Positions 1 through 12,122 are shown, numbered from the stretch's first letter. The stretch: DNA of 64,000 nt from Siphonodentalium dalli (GCA_032622095.1 CP136063.1:218629982-218693981); one strand, 5' to 3'. Made by a program: numbers and translations. Notes: generated from the sequence alone by a model not told the origin.

Positions 1-129
1 AACCGCAGTATATATATTGTGATCACAACGGGCATATATAAAATGACTGATTTATTCAACGCCGAGGCCTTTCATGACTTTCCATTATCAATCATCGCGG
101 CGTAATGTTTCTTGGTAACGTTCTATGCG

Positions 130-1436
130 TCACTGGTTTTTGCTGCTTTCTATCCTATGACGTTGAAAACTTTGGTTGAAGACTTTAGTTGAAAACTTTG
201 GTTGAAAACGTTGCTGGAAATGGGTTTCCATACAAAGTCTCTGAGCAATGCCATCGTGTGCCATTTTGTAAAATGGGAAAGTAGAGAAGTTTCCCCTCCC
301 ACAAGCATCAAGATGTTGACTGAGTGGGATCTTTTGGTATACCTCATGGCGTATATGTTGACGGTGTATATGTATATGTTGACGGTGTATATGTATATGT
401 TGACGGTGTATACGCATCATTTCCGCCAGTTTACCAGTCTGTCCAATATAGGACTCTCTGCACGATGCGCATTGTATATTGTAGATGAAATTCTTTGACT
501 TGCAAATCATGACTGCATTAAGTGTTATGGTCTTGCCATTCTTGAGTGTGAGTTTCGATCCTGTGTGCAAATATTTGCAGGTTTTTGCAGCTTTTGTTGG
601 AACACTTTGTTACCGTATACTCTGTTTTCATCTTGAGATCAAACCTAGCACGTGTAAATAGTTTGTTGATGTTTGGGGCTGACGTTTGCTCTTTATCATG
701 TCTTCGCTCCCCACCAAATCTCTCATTTTCGGGCTCTTGTGTAGTATTGGCAACAATTATCTCGCTGCATTTGTTAGATATGGATTGTTAGGATTGTGAG
801 TTGAGACGTACGGGATTTGATTTTTCTTCTCGAATATTATTTTGTCTCTTAGTAACTCATCGCATGGTATTGCTCTAGCATTTTTATACCACATTCCACC
901 ACAGTTTTTGGATAACTTAGGTCTCTTAAGTATCTTTCTAGATCGAGAAGCCGTTTGTCCAGTAAGATTTTATCACTCACAATGGTGCATAGCCTCCTTC
1001 CTAGACCATATGGAATGTTCCGTTTGGTGTGTGAATGATGGCATGCTCCAAAGTTGAGGTACTGGTGGGTGTCCGTAGATTTATAAAACACGTCCGTATT
1101 TATTTGTGTTCCCGTTTTTAACACCGCTACATCTAAGAATGGTAATTGTTTGAGATCCGATTCCGTAGTGAATTGGATTGAATTGTTCAATGAGTTTATG
1201 AACTTGTGAAATTCCGTTAGTTCATCTGATGATTGTTCCCAGATTAGAAAACAATCATCTAGAAATCTTTTCCACGATGTCTTTACGTTTGTGGTGGTTA
1301 CATCATTGAATATATATATATATATATACAAAAAGTGGAATGAATGGTTGTACATAGGATTTGGCAGTAAACATAGTACATGCTTATAACCGTTGGGTAT
1401 GATTGACACAGCCTTCGGGTTTTCCCGCCAGTACAA
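130..1436 (-). mobile_element. Penelope-like retroelement remnant (RT plus GIY-YIG endonuclease)
   Basis: Read on the minus strand, 1436-849 encodes the C-terminal part of a reverse transcriptase. It has the catalytic FLDD box in the context WKRFLDDCFLIW, then FLDV, a THQYLNFGACH stretch and YPKTVVECGI. All of these are typical of Penelope-like elements. Reading continues at 849-640 with NPNNPYLTNAAR and SKRQPQ, after an in-frame stop near 757. At 600-130 follows the linker motif TCKYLHTGSKL and a GIY-YIG-type endonuclease start (NFIYNIQCASCRESYIGQTG). In the family, RT followed by GIY-YIG is the standard order. The copy is dead: stops and frame changes separate the blocks, a TA microsatellite near 1312-1327 lies in the RT, and the N-terminal RT is missing. 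Confidence 0.82.
351..412. repeat. Three-copy 21-bp tandem expansion inside the GIY-YIG ORF
   Basis: A 21-bp unit (gtatatgttgacggtgtat plus at) is repeated three times. On the minus strand this keeps frame and inserts HRQHIHI heptads into the endonuclease domain of the Penelope-like remnant. Confidence 0.8.
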
Positions 1437-2210
1437 TTCAATTCAATTTATTATTATAAACTCATCCTCCAATTTGACATTCGTGAGTACCATTGTCCTC
1501 ATTTACAAATGGAAGAATAATATAAATACATATCAAATATGGGGGAATACACAGAAGAAATATTACATTACTATAAATGTGAATATCATCGAGCGGGTGT
1601 ACATGTACATGTGCATGTAGAACTTCATATGAATATACATATGTGCATGATAACACTATAGTATAAGTATAAGTGCAATATGATGTATTTGGGACGATTC
1701 CCTGTATATATGTTTATAAGGGTTGGTATTTTTCGTTGGGCCTCAGGAGTGAATCATTAGTGTTTGGGTCTTTTTTAGATATATTAATCGATTTACTATG
1801 ATCTCTCTGTTTTTTGTACCGAAGAGCTCATGAAATTTAATTGTGTTCGGTCGGTTGTGATAGTAGGCTTTCAAATATTTCGTTCTGATGGCAGTTAGCT
1901 GAGGAGAGGGAGGTACTCATAAATGAGTCAGCACTTGTCCCCCAATCCCATTGTCTGTATCAAAATGGTCTGTAGTATTGAATTTAGACAAATAAATGTG
2001 TTTAAACTAAGTTAGCTAAGGGCAGTTCATAACAAGGTGGTATTCATCGCCAAGTTCCTACATACAAAGAGTGCATCTTCGTTCTAAGTATGGGGTGTTT
2101 GTCCAAGAACCAGCCATCTCTTACAAATATTAATTATAGACTGGTAAGTGCAGAAGACAGACCCAAATATTATCTAACGTTATTGTTCTTGAGCTGCAAA
2201 ATTTACAGGG
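1437..2210. other. Intergenic stretch with no recognised feature
   Basis: AT-rich sequence upstream of the RT fragment. I see no ORF with a recognisable motif and no clear repeat structure. Confidence 0.5.
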
Positions 2211-3145
2211 CCAGGAACCTACGTCACTAGTGTACTTTCTAAAGAGTCGTTTTAGTCTAGGCTGTGCTGGGGGGGGGGGGGGGGGGGGTGATCGGCGCAC
2301 ATCGGGGGAATTTATGCGACCATCATTTTCTTATGGGAAAATTACTCTAGTTTTCGAATTCAGAGGGCGCCGAGCCGAGATAGGTGACAAAATATAACTT
2401 TTCACTATGTTTCATAGGGTACCCTACCTAAAAAATGACATATTTTCAAAGGTTAACAGGCAATAGCCAACTGGTTAACAGGGCAGCAACATCGGAAAGA
2501 TTGTAAACATATTTGCCAAATAAGGAACGAATATAGACACTTAATCAGATTCAACATCGTTTTCCTGCTTTCGTTCTGATTTCGTGACGTCATGGTAAAA
2601 TATGTAGCGTCATTTTTTAGGTAGGGTACCCTATGAAACATAGTGAAAAGTTATATTTTGCCACCTATCTCGGCTCCGCGCCCTCTGAATTCGAAAACTA
2701 GAGTAATTTGCCCATAAGAAAATGATGGTCGCATAAATTCCCCCGATGTGCGACGATCACCCCCCCCGCACAGCCTAGACTATTTCAGGCGTTCGGATAG
2801 TCGATATCACAGGACCAGTAACTATCACCACTAATGCACCGACGTCACTAATACAATATCTAAACCGTCGATTCAGACGTTCATGAACATACGTCACTAA
2901 TATAATATATAAACTGTCGCTCCAGACGTTCAGGAACCTACGTCACTAATATAATCTCTAAACTGTCGCTTCAGACGTTCAGAAACCTACGTCACTAATG
3001 TAATCTCTAAACTGTCGTTTCAGACGTTCGGATAGCCGCTATCTCAGGAACGGGAACTTACGTCACTAATGCAATATATACTTCATCGCTTCAGACGTCC
3101 AGGCAGCTGCTATCTCTGGGCCAGGAACCAACGCCACTAATGTCT
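2211..3145. repeat. Degenerate tandem array with cgtcactaat units, interrupted by a foldback element
   Basis: Units of about 51 bp (some about 74 bp) share the order ggaacctacgtcactaat, then aatctctaaactgtcg, then cagacgttc. At least five units lie at 2840-3140. A diverged unit at 2211-2254 is separated from its continuation at 2781 by the inserted element at 2255-2780. Confidence 0.7.
2255..2780. mobile_element. Foldback MITE, TA target site, poly-G near one end
   Basis: The two arms are inverted copies of about 175 bp each. The left begins gtctaggctgtgc and the right ends gcacagcctagac, each flanked by TA. Inside the arms, ctctgaattcgaaaactaga and ggtagggtaccctatgaaac are matched in opposite orientation. 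The left arm has a G run of about 20 bases, the right only about 7 C. TA duplication with long inverted repeats fits a Tc1/mariner-type MITE. No coding capacity is visible. Confidence 0.7.
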
Positions 3146-3149
3146 TCCC

Positions 3150-4035
3150 TGAACTTAAATTACCTTGCTAATAATAATCAATTAATCACTGCTACGTCAA
3201 AATGTGTCCACCCTCGGCGATATGTTTACAGTCCCTCTCAGAGATGAAGGTGGCGTCAATGACGGTTCGTCGTAACATAATTAGACAGAATACAACGCTC
3301 ATCTTAATCGAGAATCTTTTATCGAATGAGTTGCGGATGGCCCAAGGATATATTTCGCGAAAGCGTAGCTCGAACGAAATGTAACTTAGCGCCGTCCGCA
3401 ACGAGTTCGATAAAAAAATCGAGATTATGATGAATGTTGTGTTCTCTATTTATTGTACACCGTTCAGTCAGATAAGTTCAACCAATGACTGTCCACCATC
3501 ATTGATACTATAGCTACCTTTATCATGAGATATGTCTGATGAATAACCAGTAATTATAAGGGGATCACCGGAAACGGATGATGGACGTAATGTACGTCAT
3601 CTTTCTTGGCGACAACGTCAACAAGAATAGTTCCGACGTGTATTCCACTAGAGGTGTACATTAATATGTATTCAATGGCAGGGATTCCGTTGAAAACATG
3701 TGCCTCACGTCAATGTGTGTGACATAAACGGAACAGAAACGCTGACCGGAATGGATTGGACTAGAATTAAATGATGGTATATCTCCTTAGTGTGTCTGGG
3801 CAGGGGCGACTTCGCTACGTCGCATTTTGCCATTGAACGCCTCCCGGTGAGTAATTGATTGGTGGATTTAATGATTCCCGGGGAGTAATTGATGACAATA
3901 GCATGCAATTTACGCGAAATCTATTACTGGTATAAGAACACAATTTGTATATTATATTATATTCTTTCTGTTTATGGCGTTTTTTAACGAATGTGACTAT
4001 TTAAACTACATCACCCACCGCCAACGCTTACCATA
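3150..4035. other. Unassigned stretch with one imperfect inverted repeat
   Basis: Short ORFs here carry no recognised motif. An imperfect inverted repeat with arms of about 31 bp lies at 3308-3340 and 3391-3421 (ttatcgaatgagttgcgga against tccgcaacgagttcgataa). Nothing else is recognised. Confidence 0.5.
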
Positions 4036-4037
4036 TC

Positions 4038-7000
4038 TATTTGTATTTTTTAGATTAACTTGACCATGAATCTCTGGACAGATAGCAGACTACAACTCAC
4101 TAGTTAAATTTGCATTTTGCAGATTAACTTGACCATGAATCTCGGGACAGATAGCAGACTAAGATTCGCGTGTTAAATTTGTATTTTGTAGATAAACTTG
4201 ACCATCAATCTCGGGACAGATAGCAGCCTAAGATTCACTAGTTAAATTAGTATTTTGTAGATTAACCTGACTATGACTCTCGGGACAGATATCAGACTAA
4301 GACTCATTAGTTAAATTTGTATTTTGTATATTAACTTGACCATGAATCTCGAGACATATAGCAGACTAAGACTCACGTGTTAGATTTGTATTTTGGAGAT
4401 TAACTTGACCATGGATCTCGGGACAGATAGCAGACTAAGATTCACTTGTTAAATTTGTATTTTATATATTAACTTGACCATGAATCTCTCTGGACAGATA
4501 GCAGCCCAAGACTCACATGTTAAATTAGTATTTTGTAGATTAACTTGAACATGAATCTCTCTGGACAGATAGCAGCCCAAGACTCACATGTTAAATTTGT
4601 ATTTTGTAGATTAACTTGAACATGAATCTCTCTGGACAGATAGCAGCCCAAGACTCACATGTTAAATTTGTATTTTGTAGATTAACTTGAACATGAATCT
4701 CTCTGGACAGATAGCAGCCCAAGACTCACATGTTAAATTTGTATTTTGTAGATTAACTTGACCATGAATAACGGGACCGATTGCAGCCTAAGACTCACAT
4801 GTTAAATTTGTATTTTGTAGATTAACTTGAACATGAGTCTCTCTGGACAGATAGCAGCCCAAGACTCACATGTTAAATTTGTATTTTGTAGATTAACTTG
4901 ACCATGAATAACGGGACCGATTGCAGCCTAAGACTCACATGTTAATTTTGTATTTTGTAGATTAACTTGACCATGAATAACGGGACCGATTGCAGCCTAA
5001 GACTCACGTGTTAAATGTGTATTTTGTAGATTAACTTGAACACGAATAACGGGACCGATTGCAGCCTAAGACTCACGTGTTAAATTTGTATTTTGTAGAT
5101 TAACTTGACCATGAATAACGGGACCGATTGCAGCCTAAGTCTCACGTGTTAAATTTGTATTTTGTAGATTAACTTGACCACGAATAACGGGACAGATAGC
5201 AGCCCAAGACTCACATGTTAAATTTGTATTTTGTAGATTAACTTGAACATGAATCTCTCTGGACAGATAGCAGCCCAAGACTCACATGTTAAATTTGTAT
5301 TTTGTAGATTAACTTGAACATGAATCTCTCTGGACAGATAGCAGCCCAAGACTCACATGTTAAATTTGTATTTTGTTGATTAACTTGAACATGAATCTCT
5401 CTGGACAGATAGCAGCCCAAGACTCACATGTTAAATTAGTATTTTGTAGATTAACTTGACCATGAATAACGGGACCGATTGCAGCCTAAGACTCACATGT
5501 TAAATTTGTATTTTGTAGATTAACTTGAACATGAATCTCTCTGGACAGATAGCAGCCCAAGACTCACATGTTAAATTTGTATTTTGTAGATTAACTTGAA
5601 CATGAATCTCTCTGGACAGATAGCAGCCCAAGACTCACATGTTAAATTTGTATTTTGTAGATTAACTTGAACATGAATCTCTCTGGACAGATAGCAGCCC
5701 AAGACTCACATGTTAAATTTGTATTTTGTAGATTAACTTGAACATGAATCTCTCTGGACAGATAGCAGCCCAAGACTCACATGTTAAATTTGTATTTTGT
5801 AGATTAACTTGACCATGAATAACGGGACCGATTGCAGCCTAAGACTCACATGTTAAATTTGTATTTTGTAGATTAACTTGAACATGAATCTCTCTGGACA
5901 GATAGCAGCCCAAGACTCACATGTTAAATTTGTATTTTGTAGATTAACTTGAACATGAATCTCTCTGGACAGATAGCAGCCCAAGACTCACATGTTAAAT
6001 TTGTATTTTGTAGATTAACTTGACCATGAATAACGGGACAGATAGCAGCCCAAGACTCACATGTTAAATTTGTATTTTGTAGATTAACTTGAACATGAAT
6101 CTCTCTGGACAGATAGCAGCCCAAGACTCACATGTTAAATTTGTATTTTGTAGATTAACTTGAACATGAATCTCTCTGGACAGATAGCAGCCCAAGACTC
6201 ACATGTTAAATTTGTATTTTGTAGATTAACTTGACCATGAATAACGGGACCGATTGCAGCCTAAGACTCACGTGTTAAATTTGTATTTTGTAGATTAACT
6301 TTACCATGAATAACGGGACCGTTTGCAGCCTAAGACTCACGTGTTAAATTTGTATTTTGTAGATTAACTTGACCATGAATAACGGAACCGATTGCAGCCT
6401 AAGACTCACGTGTTAAATTTGTATTTTGTAGATTAACTTGACCATGAATAACGGGACCGATTGCAGCCTAGGACTCACGTGTTAAATTTGTATTTTGTAG
6501 ATTAACTTGACCATGAATCTCGGGACCTATAGCAGACTACAACTCACGTGTTAAATTTGTATTTTGTAGATTAACTTGAACATGAATCTCTGGACAGATA
6601 GCAGCCCAAGACTAACATGTTAAATTTGTATTTTGTAGATTAACTTGACCATGAATAACAGGACAGATAGTAGCCCAAGACTCACGTGTTAAATTTGTAT
6701 TTTGTAGATTAACTTGACCATGAATAACGGGACCGATTGCAGCCTAAGACTCACGTGTTAAATTTGTATTTTATTGATTAACTTGACCATGAATAACGGG
6801 ACCGATTGCAGCATAAGACTCACGTGTTCAATTTGTATTTTGTATATTAACTTGACCATGAATAACGGGATCGATTGCAGCCTAAGACTCACGTGTTAAA
6901 TTTGTATTTTGTAGATTAACTTGACCATGAATAACGGGACAGATAGCAGCCCAAGACTCACGTGTTAAATTTGTATTTTGTAGATTAACTTGACCATGAA

Positions 7001-7390
7001 TAACGGGACCGATTGCAGCCTAAGACTCACATGTTAAATTTGTATTTTGTTGATTAAGTTGGCCATGAATCTCGGGACAGATAGCAGACTAAGACTCGCG
7101 TGTTAACTTTGTATTTTGTAGATTAACTTGACCATGAATCTCGGGACCTATAGCAGACTACAACTCACGTGTTAAATTTGTATTTTGTAGATTAACTTGA
7201 ACATGAATCTCTGGACAGATAGCAGCCCAAGACTAACATGTTAAATTTGTATTTTGTAGATTAACTTGACCATGAATCTCGGGACAGATAGCAGCCTAAA
7301 ACTCACATGTTAAATTTGTATTCTGTAGGTTAAGTTGGCCATGAATCTCGAGACAGATAGCAGACTAAGACTCACGTGTTAAATTTGTGT
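4038..7390. repeat. 69/71-bp minisatellite with two interleaved unit types
   Basis: About 48 head-to-tail units share gttaaatttgtattttgtag and attaacttga. Two versions of the middle alternate: type A reads aacgggaccgattgcagcct (69 bp) and type B reads tctctctggacagatagcag (71 bp). B units form runs around 4490-4740 and 5230-6180; A units dominate 6230-7030. Edge units are more diverged (tctcgggacagatagcagac). Short ORFs across the array arise from the repeat and are not genes. Confidence 0.95.
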
Positions 7391-7473
7391 TTTGTGTTTT
7401 GTTTTGACCATCTCTGGAGAGATAGAGTCGATCTGGTTCTGTTCCTCTCAGATAGACGACACCGCTGACCGAC

Positions 7474-7649
7474 CTGACGCTCATTGTTTCTAACCCCCTA
7501 GCATATATCTGGCTCAGCCTCGTATATAATGGGGCTATGTCTTTATCCATCGCAACCTCGAACTCTGCGTGAATACTGCCTTGTCTCAGTGAAAGTATTT
7601 GTATGTCCAAGATTCCGCGAAGGTTTTGTGAATCGAATACCACGAACAG
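7474..7649 (-). CDS. SEA-domain exon (C-terminal half) of an EGF-SEA protein
   Basis: Minus-strand exon starting after a good acceptor (ccttttcag, then CTGTTCGTGG). It encodes LFVVFDSQNLRG, then ILSLRQGSIHAEFEVAMDKD and a helix-like LYTRLSQIYARGLE. The strand-turn GS followed by a hydrophobic strand is the SEA signature. In SEA mucins cleavage occurs within G-S-V-V-V; here the motif is G-S-I-H-A, so Gly-Ser is kept. The exon starts in phase 0, matching the phase-0 donor of the exon at 13112-13221. The 3' border is a guess: a donor GTCAG/GTCGGT sits at 7474, and the frame stays open to about 7365. A following exon is not recognised; the 69/71-bp array follows downstream. Confidence 0.7.
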
Positions 7650-7706
7650 CTGAAAAGGAAGTATGACGTAATTTTTTTAATGCACCAATCTGAAATAAAC
7701 ATTTAG

Positions 7707-8336
7707 TAGATCATGTCACGAACCTCAACTCTACACCCGTAGTGAGCCTCACATAGATGTAATATCTATTCCTGACTGTCGTCTATTCATGACTGTTAGG
7801 GGTACCATACGGGTGGTATCAGTTAGCTGTCGTGTCATACGTCTCTATTTTGGTTACGTCCGTAGAGATCAAACTCCACCAGTTCAAAACCTGGGAACGT
7901 TTTGATAGTCTGACAGGGACGTTTATACCCTAAACAAAACGTTGCAGGTAATATACTTCCAGTTAACACCCGTTCCTTAATAATGTATTTCACAGAACTG
8001 TAGGTGAAGCCCCCAGTACGAGAGTGTACGAACTATGTGACTTTCTTGAGCTGATTTTGATTTGCATTGCTTTCAATCATGGAATTTCTACCGGGCAATA
8101 ATTCAATGTTTATTGCGATATCGACTTCCAAAAAATACTACAATCTCGAGCAGAGACCACCCCGGTTGTGAAATAGATTAGAAGGAACACATATTAACAA
8201 ATCAATATAATGCGTTGTTTGTTTGATTTTATAAAGTTCCCCGTCAGAACAGGTAGAACATGAACAATTCCCAATTTAAAATTGTGGAATATGATATCTA
8301 CGGGCGTGGCCAGAGTAGAGACTCTGGCATAATCTA
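7707..8336. mobile_element. Foldback element, tagatcatgtcat family, copy A
   Basis: The left end tagatcatgtcacgaacctc is mirrored at the right end (ctctggcataatcta). The subterminal block aaaacctgggaacgttttga is related to those of copies at 24255-24762 and 26024-26779. No ORF of note and no clear target duplication in this copy. Confidence 0.6.
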
Positions 8337-8356
8337 CCTCTGGGTTCCCTACCAAT

Positions 8357-8623
8357 TAGGGCTGCAACGATACACAACGATGTGACAATGCGATACGTAT
8401 CACGATACATGACCAACGATACGATAAGTATCACGATACGCAAAAACCATGTTTCCGAGGATTTTCTACCTAAATTGCTAAAAAAAACACAGTTAATATG
8501 GGATATTTTCGCATTCGATGACCTAAAATTGTGACATTTGTGTATCGCGATACACTTCATACGATATGATACGCGTGAAAGCGTATCGTGATACATCAAT
8601 TACGATGAATCGTTGCAGCTCTA
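8357..8623. mobile_element. hAT-type MITE with 8-bp target duplication
   Basis: A 267-bp element begins tagggctgcaacgat and ends atcgttgcagctcta, near-perfect terminal inverted repeats. It is flanked by ctaccaat (8349-8356) and ctatcaat (8624-8631), an 8-bp duplication with one mismatch. The 8-bp duplication and the gggctgcaacgat end are typical of hAT non-autonomous elements. Internal sequence is rich in gtatcacgatac palindromes. Confidence 0.82.
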
Positions 8624-8649
8624 CTATCAATGCAAACATTTGTGCCGAA

Positions 8650-11600
8650 CAAAGACGATATCGGTGTGATACGTACGATAAAGGTTGTATGTAGTATAGT
8701 GGTACTGTGGTTTGGTAATACACAAAATAATACACACGGTCGAGCGGCCGTATCAGTGTGATACGTACGATAAAGGTTGTTTGTATTATAGTGGTTTGGT
8801 AATTCACAAAATAATACACACGGTCGAGCGGCCGTATCAGTGTGATACGTACGATAAAGGTTGTTTGTATTATAGTGGTTTCGTAATACACAAAATAATA
8901 CACACGGTCGAGCGGCCGTATCAGTGTGATACGTACGATAAAGGTTTAATGTATTATAGTGGTACTGTGGTTTGGTAATACACAAAATAATACACACGAT
9001 CGAGCGGCCGTATCAGTGTGATACGTACGATAAAGGTTGTTTGTATTATAGTGGTTTGGTAATACACAAAATAATACACACGGTCGATTGGCCGTATCAG
9101 TGTGATACGTACGATAAAGGTTGTTTGTATTATAGTGGTTTGGTAATACACAAAATAATACACACGGTCGAGCGGCCGTTTCAGTGTGATACGCACGATA
9201 AAGGTTGTATGTAGTATAGTGGTACTGTGCATGGTTTGGTAATACACAAAATAATACAAACGGTCGAGCGGCCGTATCAGTGTGATACGTACGATAAAGG
9301 TTGTTTGTATTATAGTGGTTTGGTAATACACAAAATAATACACACGGTCGAGCGGCCGTATCAGTGTGATACGTACGATAAAGGTTTAATGTATTATAGT
9401 GGTACAGTGGTTTGGTAATACACAAAATAATACACACGGTCGAGCGGCCGTATCAGTGTGATACGCACGATAAAGGTTGTATGTATTATAGTGGTACTGT
9501 GCATGGTTTGGTAATACACCAAAATAATACAAACGGTCGAGCGGCAGTATCAGTGTGATACGTACGATAAAGGTTGTATGTATTATAGTGGTATTGTGAT
9601 TTGGTAATACACAAAATAATACACACGGTCGAGCGGCCGTATCAGTGTGATACGTACGATAAAGGTTGTATGTATTATAGTGGTACTGTAGTTTGGTAAT
9701 ACACAAACTAATACACACGGTCGAGCGGCCGTATCAGTGTGATACGTACGATAAAGGTTGTTAGTATTATAGTGGTTTGGTAATACACAAAATAATACAC
9801 ACGGTCGAGCGGCCGTATCAGTGTGATACGTACGATAAAGGTTGTTTGTATTATAGTGGTTTCGTAATACACAAAATAATACACACGGTCGAGCGGCCGT
9901 ATCAGTGTGATACGTACGATAAAGGTTTAATGTATTATAGTGGTACTGTGGTTTGGTAATACACAAAATAATACACACGGTCGAGCGGCCGTATCAGTGT
10001 GATACGTACGATAAAGGTTGTTTGTATTATAGTGGTACTGTGGTTTGGTAATACACAAAATAATACACACGGTCGAGCGGCCGTATCAGTGTGATACGTA
10101 CGATAAAGGTTGTATGTATTATAGTGCTACTGTGGTTTGGTAATACACAACATAATACACACGGTCGAGCGGCCGTATCAGTGTGATACGTACGATAAAG
10201 GTTGTTTGTATTATAGTGGTTTGGTAATACACAAAATAATACACACGGTCGAGCGGCCGTATCAGTGTGATACGTACGATAAAGGTTGTTTGTATTATAG
10301 TGGTTTCGTAATACACAAAATAATACACACGGTCGAGCGGCCGTATCAGTGTGATACGTACGATAAAGGTTTAATGTATTATAGTGGTACTGTGGTTTGG
10401 TAATACACAAAATAATACACACGGTCGAGCGGCCGTATCAGTGTGATACGTACGATAAAGGTTGTTTGTATTATAGTGGTTTGGTAATACACAAAATAAT
10501 ACACACGGTCGATTGGCCGTATCAGTGTGATACGTACGATAAAGGTTGTTTGTATTATAGTGGTTTGGTAATACACAAAATAATACACACGGTCGAGCGG
10601 CCGTTTCAGTGTGATACACACGATAAAGGTTGTATGTATTATAGTGGTACTGTGCATGGTTTGGTAATACACCAAAATAATACAAACGGTCGAGCGGCAG
10701 TATCAGTGTGATACGTACGATAAAGGTTGTATGTATTATATTGATACTGTGATTTGGTAATACACAAAATAATACACACGGTCGAGCGGCCGTATCAGTG
10801 TGATACGTACGATAAAGGTTGTATGTAGTATAGTGGTACTGTGGTTTGGTAATACACAAAATAAAACACACGGTCGAGCGGCCGTATAAGTGTGATACGT
10901 ACGATAAAGGTTTAATGTATTATAGTGGTACTGTGGTTTGGTAATACACAAAATAATACACACGGTCGAGCGGCCTTATCAGTGTGATACGTACGATAAA
11001 GGTTGTTTGTATTATAGTGGTATTGTGGTTTGGTAATACACAAAATAATACACACGGTCGAGCGGCCGTATCAGTGTGATACGCACGATAAAGGTTGTAT
11101 GTATTACAGTGGTACTGTGCATGGTTTGGTAATACACCAAAATAATACAAACGGTCGAGCGGCAGTATCAGTGTGATACGTACGATAAAGGTTGTATGTA
11201 TTATATTGATACTGTGGTTTGGTAATACGACAAAATAATACACACGGTCGATTGGCCGTATCAGTGTGATACGTACGATAAAGGTTGTTTGTATTATAGT
11301 GGTATTGTGGTTTGGTAATACACAAAATAATACACACGGGGGAGCGGCCGTATCAGTGTGATACGTACGATAAAGGTTGTGTGTATTATAGTGGTATTGT
11401 GGTTTGGTAATACACAAAATAATACACACGGTCGAGCGGCCGTATCAGTGTGATACGTACGATAAAGGTTGTATGTATTATAGTGGTATTGTGGTTTGGT
11501 AATACACAAAATAATACACACGGTCGATTGGCCGTATGAGTGTGATACGTACGATAAAGGTTGTATGTATTATAGTGGTATTGTGGTTTGGTAATACACA

Positions 11601-11800
11601 AAATAATACACACGGGAGAGCGGTCGTATCAGTGTGATACGTACGATAAAGGTTGTATGTATTATAGTGGTATTGTGGTTTGGTAATACACAAAATAATA
11701 CACACGGGAGAGCGGTCGTATCAGTGTGATACGTACGATAAAAGTTGTATGTTTTATAGTGGTTTGGTAATACACAAAATAATACACACGGGAGAGAAGC
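8650..11800 (+). repeat. Satellite derived from C2H2 zinc-finger codons (84/92-bp units)
   Basis: About 36 tandem units. The core unit is 84 bp, exactly the 28-codon size of one C2H2 finger plus linker. Read on the plus strand it gives HTVERPYQCDTYDKG followed by CLYYSGLVIHKIIH. Against the C2H2 consensus, the linker TGEKP, first Cys, Leu and both His are recognisable, but Cys2 is Tyr and the core Phe is Cys, so a unit should not fold around zinc. Many units carry an extra 8 bp (gtactgtg), giving 92 bp and a frameshift; some carry gtactgtgcat-type insertions. Blocks recur about 444 bp apart (near 9583 and 10027), showing higher-order amplification. Long minus-strand ORFs here are composition artefacts. 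Confidence 0.9.
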
Positions 11801-11916
11801 CGCATCAGTGTGAGTTATGTGATAAATCGTTTGCTCAGCCCGGGAGTCTGAAGATCCATAGGAGGACCCACGCCGTGCATTTATGCAGTTTGCATGCACT
11901 TTTCAGCTTATTTTAA
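11680..11916 (+). pseudogene. 3' end of a C2H2 zinc-finger coding region with one intact finger
   Basis: An open frame runs from the last satellite units into a finger with all consensus residues: HTGEKPHQCELCDKSF then LKIHRRTH (C-x2-C, Phe, Leu, H-x3-H). It then ends as AVHLC...FSLF and a stop at 11914. The unit just upstream is intermediate: linker HTGERSY but still CDTY and SC. Thus fingers decay in the 5' direction and the 3'-most copy is nearest the ancestor. No promoter, start or upstream exon is recognisable, and the region lies inside an intron of the minus-strand EGF-SEA gene. It could be a dead ZNF gene fragment or a transposon-captured finger exon. Confidence 0.55.
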
Positions 11917-11967
11917 TAATTTTGATTTGTTAAAATGGCATAAAGCTCTGGTTGTTTTCATGCGATA

Positions 11968-12122
11968 TAAAAGATCTTCAACTCGTTATGTTGGAATATA
12001 CAAAATTTTGAAACTCGTTTGATGAATTTCATTTACAACTCGTCTACGACTCGTTGTGAACCAAATTTATCAAACTCGTTTCGTAAAATCTCATATTCCA
12101 ACATAACGAGTTGGAGATCTTG
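11968..12122. repeat. Palindromic element with actcgt motifs
   Basis: Inverted arms: gatcttcaactcgttatgtt at the left and aacataacgagttggagatc at the right, with actcgtctacgactcgttg near the centre. A diverged copy lies at 44683-44830, including the same centre, so this is a dispersed family of about 150 bp. Confidence 0.75.

Noticed and set aside
8596-11899. Many long ORFs on the minus strand of the zinc-finger satellite (YHTDTAARPCVLFCVLPNH type)
   Set aside because: They are the complementary reading of a tandem repeat, rotate frame with unit length and match no domain; the plus strand gives the finger signature.
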